From: Phalacrocorax aristotelis
Lineage: Eukaryota; Chordata; Aves; Suliformes; Phalacrocoracidae
Length of the DNA: 64,000 nucleotides
Assembly: GCF_949628215.1 (NCBI RefSeq)
Contig: NC_134279.1
Span: 54,424,266 to 54,488,265 of the forward strand
Reading direction: 5' to 3'
The notes under the pieces were generated by a model that ran no database searches, was not told the DNA's origin, and saw only the letters and a list, made by a program, of their open reading frames with translations. The position numbers and the translations under genes were made by a program. Within the stretch, counting starts at the first letter, position 1, and each line of letters begins with the position of its first letter. Below are positions 26,301-36,524 of the stretch, piece by piece.

Positions 26301-29300
26301 TGGTACTACAGGTTTTTGTTTGCACACTTTGAAGTTCTTCGCTGTAGCCACTGCTTTCAACTTGGTTTTGTCAGCATTACTTACCTTTCCCTATGGTGTT
26401 CAAACTCAATTTGAAATCACACTGACATGCAAGGAGGCCGAAGTGTGTATCTTCAGAAGTCCTTTCTAAATTGAGTTGTTATTTGGTTCTATGATATACA
26501 GTTACTGGAGACTGAGCACTGACTTCTTACAGCTTAGTCTGGTGAACGTGTTAGAAACTGCTGCTGTACATAAGTTACCATCTGTCCTTCAGCTTTTCCC
26601 AATTTTTTATTTGATTTCTTAGTTGTTAAGCTTCCTGGAAATGTTTTGTTTGGAAAGGCCATTTTATGCAAAGACACCGAGTACTTCAGTAAAAGTACCA
26701 ATAGCATTTCTACTGCTGAACAGCCAGTGGCTGTAGCTTACAATGTGGAAGAACTGCACCTGCACTTCTGGACTACTGCAACCAACAGGTGAATAGTGGA
26801 GTTGAAAGGAACTCCAACAGGTTAGCCACTATCTCCACCTCAGGTGGGATGCTTGTCCAAGATGTTCCAAAAGATCTTTTAGTAGTAGTAGCTCGACTGC
26901 ATATCCCAGTCCTTCATGTTCTTATTACTAACAACTTTTTCCCACTGTGTAATGCGAATCTTCCTTGTTTCAGTTCAAGCCCATTTCTGCTTGCCCTGTG
27001 TGCTCTGGACATACACCAGGGATTGCTTCTGTTCCTCTTAGCAGCAACGTTTTACATACAGGAAGAATGTCATCACTTTCTTAAGTTAAACAGCCTAAGG
27101 TCATTCAACCTTTCCATCACAGTCTATCTTCTCTAGATCTCTGTCACGTTCATTACTTTTCATCCTTCTCTCCAATTGAACCCCTCTCTTGAACGTTATC
27201 TTTCTTGAAGTGCAGTTGCCTAAAATTAGGCACAATATTCCAGCAGAGATCTATAAAATCCTGAGAAGAATGGATGCCCTAAAAGGTTGTTTACACATGC
27301 CAGTATAGTACCTGTCTTTACTTCAATAGCATGAAGTCCACCCAAACTTTCTTTTGGAAATAGAGGGAAGTAAAACCCCAGGTTTTGTTTTCTGGGGGTG
27401 GGAGGTGCAGATTGCTATTAACAGATTAAACAGGAAAAGAGACATCACCTATCATCTATTCTGATTGTCTTTTGCACGAGCAGCATGTCTACCTCTGTTT
27501 AGAAACCATATATTCAATTAGAATATGGATTTCCTCTCATTGCTCTATGGTATTATGCATTATTGAACAAAGTGTAAATGCTTTTGTGGTTTCTGTTAAT
27601 AGGAATGACCAAAATATTACTCTTTTTGGAAACGCTGTTTCCTTTTCTTTGACAAGTGCTTTGCTGTGTCTTTACTGCTTTAAGTGCTACTGCATTGAAA
27701 AGGAAAATAAAAGAAAAACTATGCAAAATAGCATTTAAGTAGAATTAATTTCTTTGCCACTACAGATGATTGTTCTTTTTAGCTATTTCTGTAGCTCTTC
27801 AGATTGAGAAGGTCGTTGTGTACATAAGAGGTCCAAAGAATACAAGCCTCCAGCATAGTCTAGCTCCACAGGGTAGGCAATCAGGCCTGAAGCAATAGAC
27901 AACTAATAACAAATATAGTGCAGATCCATTATTTTAATTTCCACTAGGAGCTGCAAATTTTACTAGTCCATTTGATCCTGACTTTTAACTAGTCCACCTG
28001 TGCTTTTTTATTCCACTAAGAATTATCTTATCTCTTAAAACAGAAAATTTGTATAATTTATGCATGTGAGCAACAGAAAGCATCTTTCACACTGTAGCAT
28101 AGAGGCTGTGGAGAGATGGACTGTGGAAACACATGAGGTCAATGAAATATTAGTATATCTTCAGAGGGTATATTTAAAAATTCCTTTCTCCTGTTAAAAT
28201 ACCATATAAACAGAATGCAGATTGGCCTGTTAATGGAATAGAAAAGAGCTAGAAGTGTCTTGAAACTAGCTCTGCAAGTATAAAGTTCCTCAAGCCTATA
28301 GTTCTTGTACATGCAGACTTTGTGTGAACTCAGGTCAATGATCTGTTGTTTTTAACTGTTCAACATCTGAACAGTTGTTTCAGTTGTTTCAGTTTCAGTG
28401 CCACGCTGAAAAGTCTTGATTGATGAAACAGCTACTGAAGTGGCAGTTTACAACTAGATGCAATCTAATCTACTAGATTAATCTAATCTACTAGATCTAA
28501 TTTACAATTAGATGCAAAAGCATCTAATTCTCACCTGCATACCTCCCTTTCCCCAAGGAAAGAGTTGTTGCTTTTAAATATGCCACCAGTTTTGCTCCTG
28601 GTACAGGAAAAGGAATTAATATGTGCTGAATAATTAAATTAGTAATGCCTCTAAATTCCATAGCTGTGTCTCACCTGCTTTGGTAGAACAGGGTAACAGC
28701 CTGTCAGGTGGGGGTAGAAGGCAAAGGAACAAAAGAACAAATGCCAAGGGACATGTAAGGGAACGTCCCTCAGCTTATAAAGTATTTGCATATTTCTCTG
28801 GCTTTCACAGATCTGATTCCCATAGCAGTCAACTTATCATTTAAAATGTTAGATATGAATGGTTTCAGAATATTTAATACATTTCAAAAGGAATTCAGAA
28901 ACTCTTTGAGTTTAATTCATTTTCATGTACCATCTGTACATGTTTCTTTATGTTAGAAAAATTTTATTTCCATTGCTTCAATTTGAAGTGGGAAGGACTA
29001 ATAAATTCCACAGGCTTGTTTGGGTTTTTTTTAAATTGAGACTTTAGGTTTTGAAAATAAACATCAGACTATTTCCTTAACAGAAGACCTAAAATTTACA
29101 CAATCACATTATACTGAATCTTTCAGCATTATGTTCTCCACACGTATAACTGGTCTCTAATCTTTTCTAAAGTTTCATCTCTTCACTTATGATTCCCTGA
29201 AAAGTTCAGGGGAAGGTTCAGAGGAATTGGCTGAATTCAGTTAATTTTGTCTTTAAATTCAAATGTGAAATCAGATATTCGAGATCAATGGTTACCACTG

Positions 29301-32300
29301 AAGTTTTACCACTTAGGACGGGAATAAATGGCCTCAAGATGCATCAGGGGAGGTTTAGGTTGGATATTAGGAAAAATTTCTTTACTGAAGAAGCGGTCAA
29401 GCATTAGAACAGGCTGCCCAGAGAGGTGGTGGAGTCACCATCGCTGGAGGTGTTCAAAAAACTTGTAGACATGGCACTTCAGGGCACGGTTTAAGAGGCA
29501 TGGTGCTGTTGGGTTGACAGTTGGACTTGATGATCCTAGAGGTCTTTTCCAACCTTAATGAATCTGTGATTCTATGATTCTAAATCCTTTCCAGTGATCA
29601 TGCTTTATTTTTCTTTTAGATAGAAAATTATGATCAAAGTTTTGTTGCAACTTTTCAAGAGATGTATTTTGTCCTAAATTTCAGGACTTTCTGATCAACA
29701 TTTCGAAAACCATATAAAAAAGAAACCCTAGTAAAAGCATTCTCAGTTAGTATAAATGTTATTCAGTCATATGAATTGCCTCTCTGTCATGGTCCATCAA
29801 CCTTAAAGAACTTAAAACTTGGAAGTGGAAAATCCTCCCCTTTTATGAAGTTATTTACATAACTTCTAATAACTGTGCCCTGTCAAGCTGTACAGTCTTC
29901 AGGTCTCCCATCTACCCCTGTGGTGGTGATGCCAGGAAGAAACAATCATCTGGAATCCTCCCCTTGCCTTTGTAAGATGATGCTGTTGCTGCCTACTGTG
30001 AGAGCAGGCTGAACGTGCAGTATGACTTCAACCCCTGGGCATGTGAACTGCAATTGAGTTTATTGAGTCTGAATGGGTCTGAATTTGTCTGGAGTTCAGA
30101 AGTCTATTAGGTACAATGTAGGTACAATCAACAGATCTGTTCTGAACTTCAGATATATCTATTTAAGGCCCAAAGTCACAAGAAAACCTGTGTGCTTAAA
30201 GTGGAAGGTGGGTGACTATGTCTGTTTTTACAGTTTTCAAAACACCTGCTCAGTTACAATGTAACACTAGAAGTGACAAAAAATTACTGTAATTTTTTTA
30301 TACAGTTAAGTTTTTTTAGATACCTACAATTCTGCTCCAAAGCATATCAGCACTGTGACTTCTGACAAATCTTTTCTGTGAACTGAGATGCACTATCAAA
30401 CCAGCCTGTCTTTGCCTCTCTCACTTCAAAAGCCCAATTCAGAAACATTTCCAAGTATATTTACTTGGTTGGGATTTACAAAATCTGTTATTCTAGCTAT
30501 CAGTTTCCTTTTTAGGCAACAAGAAGGTATAATCAAATAACTCCTGGATTACAGTTCGAGCGGTTAGAAGATGCAGAAAACGGACTTCAATTTATTTCTT
30601 CTGTGTGAGAGGTTTCAAACCTATCTTACAGAAGAACCCATAAAATGTGAGCTATTTGGGGATAACAGAAATATACTTGAAACTGTTCCAGTCTGCAAAT
30701 AATTTAAAATGGGACTGGATGGATTGAGCAACTACACCCAAGTCTAGGCAGCCCCTTGGCAGGTAAGAGCCCAGGACATAAGTCCCATTTTGAGATATCT
30801 GACCCTCCACCTGTATCGTATGGAGGGCCAGCTCCTAATGCAGGGCTGTTATAGCAGCCAGACACCTTTAGTCCCTTTGCATACCCCAGTCCAGTTGCTT
30901 TTAGTGTTTTAGGAAGCTGGACTGAGTGGAGAGAGGATTTCATCCTGTGTGTTTTTTAGGGTTCCAGTTCTTCAGCCGAAGTGGGGCAAAAGTATTAAGA
31001 TCCTTTAAGAACTGATAATTGTATTTATTTACAGAGACTTCAGTAACACAGAGACATTATGTAGTGAACAGAAATACTACTGTGAAACTTGCTGCAGTAA
31101 ACAAGAGGCACAGAAAAGGTAAGCAAAGAGCAGGCTATTTCACCACATCCTTCTGAGGCTTTGACAAATCTCCTCCTTGATATTTATTGTGTTTAGATAC
31201 CTGGAAGCCTTACAATCCAAGTGCATTCTCTGTGTGGGCCAGAGAAGCTACAGACAGATTCAAAGCTATTACATGTGTCTTAGTCTAGAAGCTACTGCTG
31301 GTTGACTACTGTTAATTACAAAGTGCTTTTATAATGCAAATATTTACTCATTAAGGAAAGGCAGAATGGCTTTGAACTGGTCCGGTCTTTATCATATGCA
31401 CTCTAATGGTTTCACAGGATGAGAGTAAAAAAACTGCCAATGATTCTTGCCTTACACCTCAAGAGATTCAAGTATATGGAGCAATTGCACAGATATACTA
31501 AGCTGTCTTACCGTGTAGTATTTCCTCTGGAGTTACGTCTCTTCAACACATCTGGCGATGCTGTCAACTTAGATCGGATGTATGACTTGGTAGCTGTTGT
31601 TGTTCACTGTGGAAGGTAAGCTACTTTCATGTATATCTCGAGCTATTGCCAGTTACTTGCCAAAGGCAGGGACATGCCTGACAGCATGTGGGGAGAGCAG
31701 GAGGGAGGACTTAAACCCTGCTGTTGCACCAACTTTCTTGTGTCTTTGGCATTCATATGCCTGAACATCTTAGCCACCATCCCTCATAATAAATCTGTAC
31801 TTGATTATAATGCCTCAGGCCTCCAAAAGTCACAAGATCTTAAATTAATGGAGCTGTATCCTTCCTCATAAGCCCACTTAGAGCCAGGGAGCCAGGACTC
31901 TGAGGGCCAGACACTGCTAGCATGTGGGCCCTACAACAGATCACCTTGGTCTCCTGTCAAGGCAATGAATATGATAGCTTTAATAAAGCTTCTCACATAC
32001 GGGGTATTGTCAAACATGAAACAAACAGAAAAATCCTTGGGGCTCTAGGAATACGACTTTGTCTCCCTCTTCTCAAAGCCTGTATGTAAGTAAATATTCA
32101 CGGTTCATACCAAACAATTTTCCCCCTTAAAATTAGTTCATAATGTTTTAAAAATATTTACAATAGTTGATGCCTGCCATGAGCAAATTGTTAAGTGTTC
32201 TATAGGTTAATTTGCAAATGGTCGTGGCACAGAAGAAAATGATGCGTTTAGCTTTCTGTTGATAAAGTAATTACAAGAAGTCAGTAAAAAGGTCAAAAGA

Positions 32301-33634
32301 GTAAATATCTACTGTACTGCCAGGGGTATGTTTACTATGTTCTTCATAACATTTAGTTATAATTCAGTCTGTTTGCATCTAGAAATGTGACATCAAAATG
32401 GACTCAACTGTATCTTCTAATATTTTGAGGTTTGTGGTTTGGTTTTGCTTTCTAGTGGACCGAATCGGGGGCATTATATTACTATTGTGAAAAGTCATGG
32501 ATTTTGGCTCTTGTTTGATGATGACATTGTAGAGGTCAGTATGCTGAAGCTCATGAGCACAGCTTTTGTGTTTATGTTCTCTTCTCTGTTTGGGGTTAAA
32601 ATTTTGATGCATATCTGGGTATAGATTACTAGCCTGCACAGCCACAGTTTGGTTGAAACGTGGCATTTAGCTCAACTCTGTTAGAGGAAGTAAGATTACA
32701 AAAAAAAAAAATCATTAATCCTGTAGTTCTTACTCTGTCAATGTCAGAAGGGGTCATTTTATTTCAGAGCAACATCAAACATTTTTAATATCAGACATCA
32801 AGGGTTTAATTTGGAATGTTTTCTATATCTAATAAAATTAATTTAATTCATTAAAACCTAAAATATCCAGGATATATGCTGCAATCCTTGGCAATATCAC
32901 TTGGCAAAATTGGACTGCGTAAAACTAGCGTTGCTGTAGAATTTTGATTTTTGAACAATTGGGAAGTTACAAGAAACTCTGGATTCTCTAGTTGATCTGG
33001 GTTTGTCTGAATGTACATTAGGGCAGGACCTGGCCCACAGCTATTACAGATTCTGTCTAAGCATTCTGCAATCCATTCCTAAGCAAACCCTTTATGTGGT
33101 TGTGGCGCCTTGGTAAAACTGAGGTCTTGAGTCTGATTTCCCAGGAGTAAATCCAGCGGAGGAAAGTAAGCACTTGGACATTGGATGGGGCATGTCCTGA
33201 AGAGGGTCTGTGGCAACTTCAGAAGGATGGGGTCACATGGTTACACTTACGTGTTTTAACCATGTTCACTCCTGCATTTCAAGGAGTCTCTCTGTTATTG
33301 GAAGAAGCCTAATTCAGTTAGGTTCACTGAGACAAACATTCGTATTGACTTCCATGAATGAGACCAGTAAGCCCCTGAACATTACCCTTTCACTGCTTAA
33401 ACCACAAACAATTTGCTAATTGCTACCCTGAAACAAATAACCAAATTTGTCTTTTGTGTTTATACAGTCATTTAATCTGTTTGATATTTCTTTTACCTAA
33501 CAGCACATTAAAATTTTTTATTCATTTTGCAGAAAATAGATGCTCAAGCTATTGAAGAATTCTATGGTCTGACCTCTGATATATCAAAAAATTCAGAGTC
33601 TGGCTATATTTTATTCTATCAGTCAAGAGAGTAA
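5320..33634 (+). CDS. USP46: Ubiquitin-specific protease 46 (deubiquitinase), complete, nine coding exons
   Basis: The CDS joins 5320-5355, 18054-18134, 18924-19137, 21379-21608, 25060-25136, 31035-31118, 31418-31615, 32456-32534 and 33533-33634. This gives 1101 nt, or 366 residues plus TAA, with all introns GT/AG and all phases matching. The product is a USP-family cysteine protease that removes ubiquitin. From family knowledge it is activated by the WD-repeat partners WDR48 (UAF1) and WDR20, and reported substrates include AMPA-type glutamate receptors, PHLPP1 and histones H2A/H2B. Visible in the translation are the Cys box FGNTCYCNS with catalytic Cys44, the QQDAHEF box (118-124), zinc pairs C182/C185 and C229/C232, the His box GPNRGHY with His313, and Asp330 in LLFDDDIVE. 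The N-terminus [12 protein letters not shown] and segments such as [11 protein letters not shown] mark USP46 rather than its paralogue USP12. From memory of the human protein, differences are few: S65, A157/E158, Q163 and G287. An in-frame TAA at 5281 with no intervening ATG fixes the start. Confidence 0.97.
5594..5641 (+). other. G-quadruplex-type G runs in intron 1
   Basis: There are repeated runs of three or more G with short spacers (GGGAGTGGGCCGGGGAGGG and again near 5628-5641), fitting the usual G4 pattern on the coding strand. They lie about 240 nt after the exon 1 donor, where R-loops commonly form in CpG-island genes. A second G-rich run lies at about 5436-5456. Structure is inferred from pattern only. 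Confidence 0.6.
11360..11750 (-). mobile_element. Old CR1 retrotransposon relic, antisense
   Basis: Reading plus-strand phrases in order (TTCCAGTGATGG, CTAGGTAGTCTATCCCAATGC, AGAAAGTTTCCTAATGTC, CTCTCCAGTTATCTTTGTC, TTTCTTGAAACCTAGCACCC) reproduces the reverse complement of the CR1 3' coding region and tail as I know it from bird genomes. It is heavily diverged, so it is an old insertion. The assignment is from memory of the family; boundaries are approximate. Confidence 0.65.
17565..17760 (+). mobile_element. Probable old CR1 relic, sense
   Basis: Fragments such as AATTAGAAAGGATTCACAGGAG, AAAACCTGTCTTA, ACTTTAAGGG and GTATCTGGAGGAGAA follow the order of the late ORF2 region of CR1 in sense orientation. 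Divergence is high and no 3' end is visible, so this is a tentative call from remembered family sequence. Confidence 0.4.
18054..18134 (+). CDS. USP46: USP46 coding exon 2
   Basis: It encodes residues 13-39 (GTNASALEK to YFGLVN) in 27 whole codons. The acceptor is a T-rich tract ending TATAG; the donor is GTAAGT at 18135. Residues 32-39 (NEHYFGLVN region) lead into the catalytic Cys box. Confidence 0.96.
18135..18923 (+). other. USP46 intron 2
   Basis: This 789-bp intron runs from GTAAGT to a TTACATGGCAG acceptor. It has a T11/C-rich tract near 18207-18226 but no recognisable element. Confidence 0.9.
18924..19137 (+). CDS. USP46: USP46 coding exon 3 (catalytic Cys box)
   Basis: It encodes residues 40-110 plus the first base of codon 111. 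It opens directly with [17 protein letters not shown], placing nucleophile Cys44 fourteen nucleotides or so inside the exon. The lysine run K91-K93 (19077-19085) is intact; loss of Lys92 is the known mouse mutation that alters tail-suspension immobility. Residue 65 is Ser where I recall Ala in human. Donor GTAAGT at 19138. Confidence 0.96.
19138..21378 (+). other. USP46 intron 3
   Basis: This 2241-bp intron runs from GTAAGT to CTTCACAG. It contains the LTR-like element at 20332-20928. About 21030-21200 has phrases like TTGACTGTAGTGGGAGCCT and AAAGTTAGGTG that recall an old repeat widespread in reptiles and birds, but it is too degraded to name. Confidence 0.85.
20332..20928. mobile_element. 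Solitary ERV-type LTR or LTR-like repeat, avian
   Basis: The segment begins TGTAGTGGCTTAAC and ends CCAGACACAGTACA, giving TGT...ACA termini about 597 bp apart. Its sequence (for example CTGGCTGCCAGGTGCCCACC, CATCAGCAGGCGAT, CAATAGCCAAAACACTGGTG) matches an LTR family I recognise as recurrent in bird genomes. I cannot name the family with certainty and did not run a search. No convincing target-site duplication is visible at these ends, so the insertion may be old or the ends slightly off. No internal viral genes are present. The 86-codon frame at 20560-20820 is part of this repeat. Confidence 0.55.
21379..21608 (+). CDS. USP46: USP46 coding exon 4 (QQDAHEF box, first zinc CxxC)
   Basis: It completes codon 111 (Asp) and runs to Thr187. 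It contains the USP box [13 protein letters not shown], a lysine- and asparagine-rich charged insert at about 138-164 that is the most variable part of the protein, then [10 protein letters not shown] and the first zinc-ligand pair C182/C185. The acceptor is CTTCACAG; the donor is GTAAGC at 21609. Confidence 0.96.
21609..25059 (+). other. USP46 intron 4
   Basis: This 3451-bp intron runs from GTAAGC to TTGCAACAG and is strongly AT-rich, especially 24200-24460. No repeat family or gene was recognised. Confidence 0.85.
25060..25136 (+). CDS. USP46: USP46 coding exon 5
   Basis: It encodes residues 188-212 ([20 protein letters not shown] to HCL) plus two bases of codon 213. The acceptor is TTGCAACAG; the donor is GTAAAT at 25137, slightly weaker than the others. 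The FLDLSVDVE strand is typical of the USP fingers region. Confidence 0.95.
26920..27265 (-). mobile_element. Old CR1 retrotransposon relic, antisense
   Basis: The order GTTTCAGTTCAAGCCCATTTC, AGCCTAAGGTCATTCAACC, TCATCCTTCTCTCCAATTG, TTTCTTGAAGTGCAGTTGCC, ACAATATTCCAGCAGAG corresponds to the reverse complement of CR1 as remembered from birds and reptiles. It is diverged; the similarity may extend leftwards to about 26790. There is no coding potential. Confidence 0.65.
28462..28529. repeat. 18-bp tandem duplication followed by a 10-bp perfect hairpin
   Basis: AATCTAATCTACTAGATT (28462-28479) is repeated at 28480-28497 with one change. Next come arms AATTAGATGC (28506-28515) and GCATCTAATT (28520-28529) separated by AAAA. 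TAGATGCA also occurs just before, at about 28455. Likely a slippage-prone local repeat in intron 5. Confidence 0.85.
29314..29582 (+). mobile_element. CR1 LINE 3' fragment (avian type)
   Basis: The fragment includes GGAGGTTTAGGTTGGATATT, AGAACAGGCTGCCCAGAGAG, GGAGGTGTTCAAAAA and TGGACTTGATGATCCTAGAG, then ends GTGATTCTATGATTCTA. These are hallmark CR1 3' sequences, with the terminal 8-bp repeats instead of poly(A). The 5' truncation to about 270 bp is typical. It is less diverged than the other CR1 relics here and is the best sign that the host is a bird. Confidence 0.92.
31035..31118 (+). CDS. USP46: USP46 coding exon 6 (second zinc CxxC)
   Basis: It completes Arg213 and encodes [20 protein letters not shown] to QK, with the second zinc pair C229/C232 of the fingers. 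It ends in phase 2 at a GTAAGC donor (31119). Intron 6, which follows, is only 299 bp. Confidence 0.95.
31119..31417 (+). other. USP46 intron 6
   Basis: This is the shortest intron (299 bp), GTAAGC to TTCACAG. No element was recognised. Confidence 0.9.
31418..31615 (+). CDS. USP46: USP46 coding exon 7
   Basis: It encodes residues 241-306 plus two bases of codon 307, including [25 protein letters not shown] and [14 protein letters not shown]. These are the palm strands that precede the catalytic His. Gly287 (NTSGD) differs from the Ser I recall in human USP46 and matches the residue I recall in USP12. The acceptor is TTCACAG; the donor is GTAAGC at 31616. Confidence 0.95.
31616..32455 (+). 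other. USP46 intron 7
   Basis: This 840-bp intron runs from GTAAGC to TTTCTAG. The first 250 bp remain open (31629-31871) by chance; otherwise no feature is seen. Confidence 0.9.
32456..32534 (+). CDS. USP46: USP46 coding exon 8 (catalytic His and Asp)
   Basis: It completes Ser307 and encodes [20 protein letters not shown] then DDDIVE, so both His313 and Asp330 of the triad sit in this 79-nt exon. The acceptor is TTTCTAG. The donor at 32535 is GTCAGT, the only one of the eight that departs from GTRAG at position +3. Confidence 0.95.
32535..33532 (+). other. USP46 intron 8
   Basis: This 998-bp intron runs from GTCAGT to TTCATTTTGCAG. There is an A12 run near 32700 and AT-rich DNA; no element was recognised. 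Confidence 0.9.
33533..33634 (+). CDS. USP46: USP46 coding exon 9 (C-terminus and stop)
   Basis: It encodes [16 protein letters not shown] to YILFYQSRE and ends with TAA at 33632-33634. The acceptor is TTCATTTTGCAG. The C-terminal SRE ending fits USP46; I recall SRD for USP12. Confidence 0.96.
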   Translation, partial: KIDAQAIEEFYGLTSDISKNSESGYILFYQSRE

Positions 33635-34355
33635 CTTGGCAAACTGTGACAATTGCACACAACGATGCTGCACGCAAGAGAAGGTGATGGCCCCCCTTAA
33701 CTGACATTTACACAGACCGCATCTTGTATGGTTGAACAACGATACACTCTGTCTCCTGTTAAATGGCCTATGTGATCTTGACTATAACCGTCCATTTTTG
33801 ACACATGGAAGTTTGTTTTGGGAAGGGGGGGATTGTCTGTAGTTTTTAAGTCTGATTGAAGAGTTAATTACAGTCGGATTTTAGTGGAATTTATATGGAC
33901 TAATATTTACAGATAAGATTTGGATGTCAACTGTTAAACCCAGTCCAGGTAGAGTAGTATTTTATATGGAAGTGTTTGTTGCATTTAGGGCAAAATTGTT
34001 TAAAACTTTTTAAATGGCTTTGGGGTGTGTTGATTTACAAAGCATTCCTTTAATTAGATCCTGACATGTACTTATTAATTTTAAGTATAATGAAAAAAAA
34101 TCTGTTTCATGATGGCTGGAACTGTGGTTTTATGGGGGATATTTTTACATGTTACTCTCTGCTGCAAAAAAGATATTATTTGAAAATCATTTAAGCATTG
34201 CATTGTTAAAAACTTTTGGTGCATAACCTCAGGCCTAAAATTCACATAGAGGGATTTAAATTACATTGGAACTAAGTAATTCTGTATGTCCAGTCACTTT
34301 GCTTATCACGAGATAGTACAGATAAGGTGAGATTTCGGGACTTATAGAGCACTAG

Positions 34356-34361
34356 AATAAA
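34356..34361 (+). terminator. Candidate proximal poly(A) signal of USP46
   Basis: It is the first AATAAA after the stop codon, 722 nt downstream. The following sequence is not strongly GT-rich, so use is uncertain. Confidence 0.35.
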
Positions 34362-36449
34362 GGGAGTGAGATGACACATATGACAGAGAGAGAAATTACA
34401 TTTATAGAAATTGAGCTTATCTTTCTCTTAAAACGATATCATAGGTTGTTTCCTTAACTGAGTTTGGAGAGATCGCAACACTGCTCACCTATAACATATC
34501 CATCAGGACTGAAATTACACCTATTTAATTACGTGTTGTTCGTACAATACATAACACATGGCTTGATCTTGCAGTTTTCTGAATACCTGTAGGTCCCATT
34601 TTCATTTCTCAAGTCAGAATTCATTTCTTAGCAACATAACTTAATAGATAAAACCCATTAGTTGACACAGCTGTTATATATATTGTCTCTAACATTTTGG
34701 CCATGTTTGACAGCATTTGGGTCACCACAGAAACAGATAGGGCTCTGGAGTGTCTGATTTTAAAAACATCAAAAGGCTGAGTGGGAAAGGCTTAGTTTGT
34801 GATTTTACTGGATGAATGTGGCTGGCACTAGTCATGCACCGGCTAATACCATTGCTGTACTCACATACTGGAATCTGGCAAAGAATGAATGTAGAAGAAA
34901 GTATCAATAGGGTATGAGAAGGGATCGACAGTAGGCTGAGGCAGTGGTAACACCGGGTAACTACCTTGCTTGGTTTGACACTTTCACTCCATTATACAAT
35001 CCTTGAACTTCAGTAGCCAAATTCCTATTCCAATGAAGTCAACAGCAAAAACACTCTTGTCTTCAGGGGGATTGACAGTTGGTTCTAGTATTTACAAGGA
35101 ATTATTCCCAGCTCACAATTTATTGCTACCTGTTATGTTTCTTTCACTCTCATTAAGTATTTATTAGACAATGTTGCTTTTGGTCCTTCTTTTCTTTAAG
35201 AAGCCTGCCTGCCACTGCATGGCCAACACTTCATTTCAAGAAACAGCTTTTGAAGTGCAGCCTAATCTTATACTTTAGTTTTCTGTAGGAAGGATAATAA
35301 CTTTTTTTCATTGTAGTCTACTGTGAATGTGAAATATCTTTTGTTAAATAACGGTGAAAATGAAGTACTAGCTTCTGCTGTAACATCAATTGAAGTTGGA
35401 TTTATCAATGGCTATTTTGTAAACTAAGGAAATGTAACACTCTACACTGAATGAGAAGCAGAAGTGGACTTTTCATTGAACATTATTTGTAATTTATCAT
35501 GTTATTATACCGATACAAGAAAACAGACATAGAATGTAACCTTAGAGTACTTACTTAGGTGAATAATAGTGGTCTACAGAGATCATGCACATGAATGAAG
35601 GCTGGTGTGCAGGCTCAAGACAAGCATAATTGGGATGCAGCTCTAGTTCTTTTATTGACGTTAGAATGAAATGTTCTGCCTTAGCGCAGAAGACAGACAT
35701 CTTACAGGAGACTTCAACTCTCACTGAGGCCCAGGAGCTTTTCCACTGAAAAGCTAGACCTGCAAATCCCTCTTTAATGGATTTATTGATAAGCATTCAT
35801 AATTTCCATATAAAAATCTAATAATCACTTGCCTTTTAAAATGGGTAAGTTTTCCTTGTTGTGAATGAAGGCACTTTCTAGATCAGCATTAACCAGTGCT
35901 GGTCCAAAGGTCTGTACTTCACAGTTTACTGCTGAACATTCTCAGGGCATTCTTCAATTTTAAAATAAGCAACAAAGAAGGTATTCTTCAGATATCATTT
36001 GAATGTTCAAGGCTCATGTTTATATGAAAAGTAATTTTTCATAAAAATGACTTGTAAGTTGGTTCAATTTTAGGAAATGTTTTCCATATTTCAATTGACT
36101 TATCTGAAAAATGATTTTTAAAAAATTCTTAATAATACGAATTAATATTTAAATGCTAAAGTATAGGACAATAGTCTTTGGTTTTCTTCAGCTGCAGGAC
36201 GGTGCTAGGTTGTAAAACATATAGATAAGCGCAGTCTGTTATTGAGAGTAAAATTACTAGAATAAGCCTTTTCGTAAAGTATGAAAAACCATTTTAAATT
36301 CATGCTAGCCCATGAAAAGATCACAGCACTGGTATCACACCAGTCCAACATCTGTGGTCTGACACCAGGTCTGAAAATTTGTGGAATACTGACTTTGTGC
36401 TTACCACAGCTGAACTAAGGACCATGTTCTTTTGATTTAAAAAAAAAAA

Positions 36450-36524
36450 ATTGCAGTCACAATCTAAACTATAGATTGCAGTCACAATATAAATTATAGA
36501 TTGCAGTCACAATACAAATTATAT
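36450..36524 (+). repeat. Three tandem copies of a 25-bp unit
   Basis: The unit starts ATTGCAGTCACAAT and recurs at 36450, 36475 and 36500, with a few substitutions in the AT-rich second half. It follows directly on an A run (about 36439-36450). If the long 3' UTR is used, it is transcribed. Confidence 0.9.

Larger units (their letters stand above)
25137..31034 (+). other. USP46 intron 5
   Basis: This 5898-bp intron runs from GTAAAT to TTATTTACAG. It holds an old antisense CR1 relic (about 26920-27265), a local repeat and hairpin cluster (28462-28529) and the younger CR1 3' end (29314-29582). No coding signal besides these was found. Confidence 0.85.
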
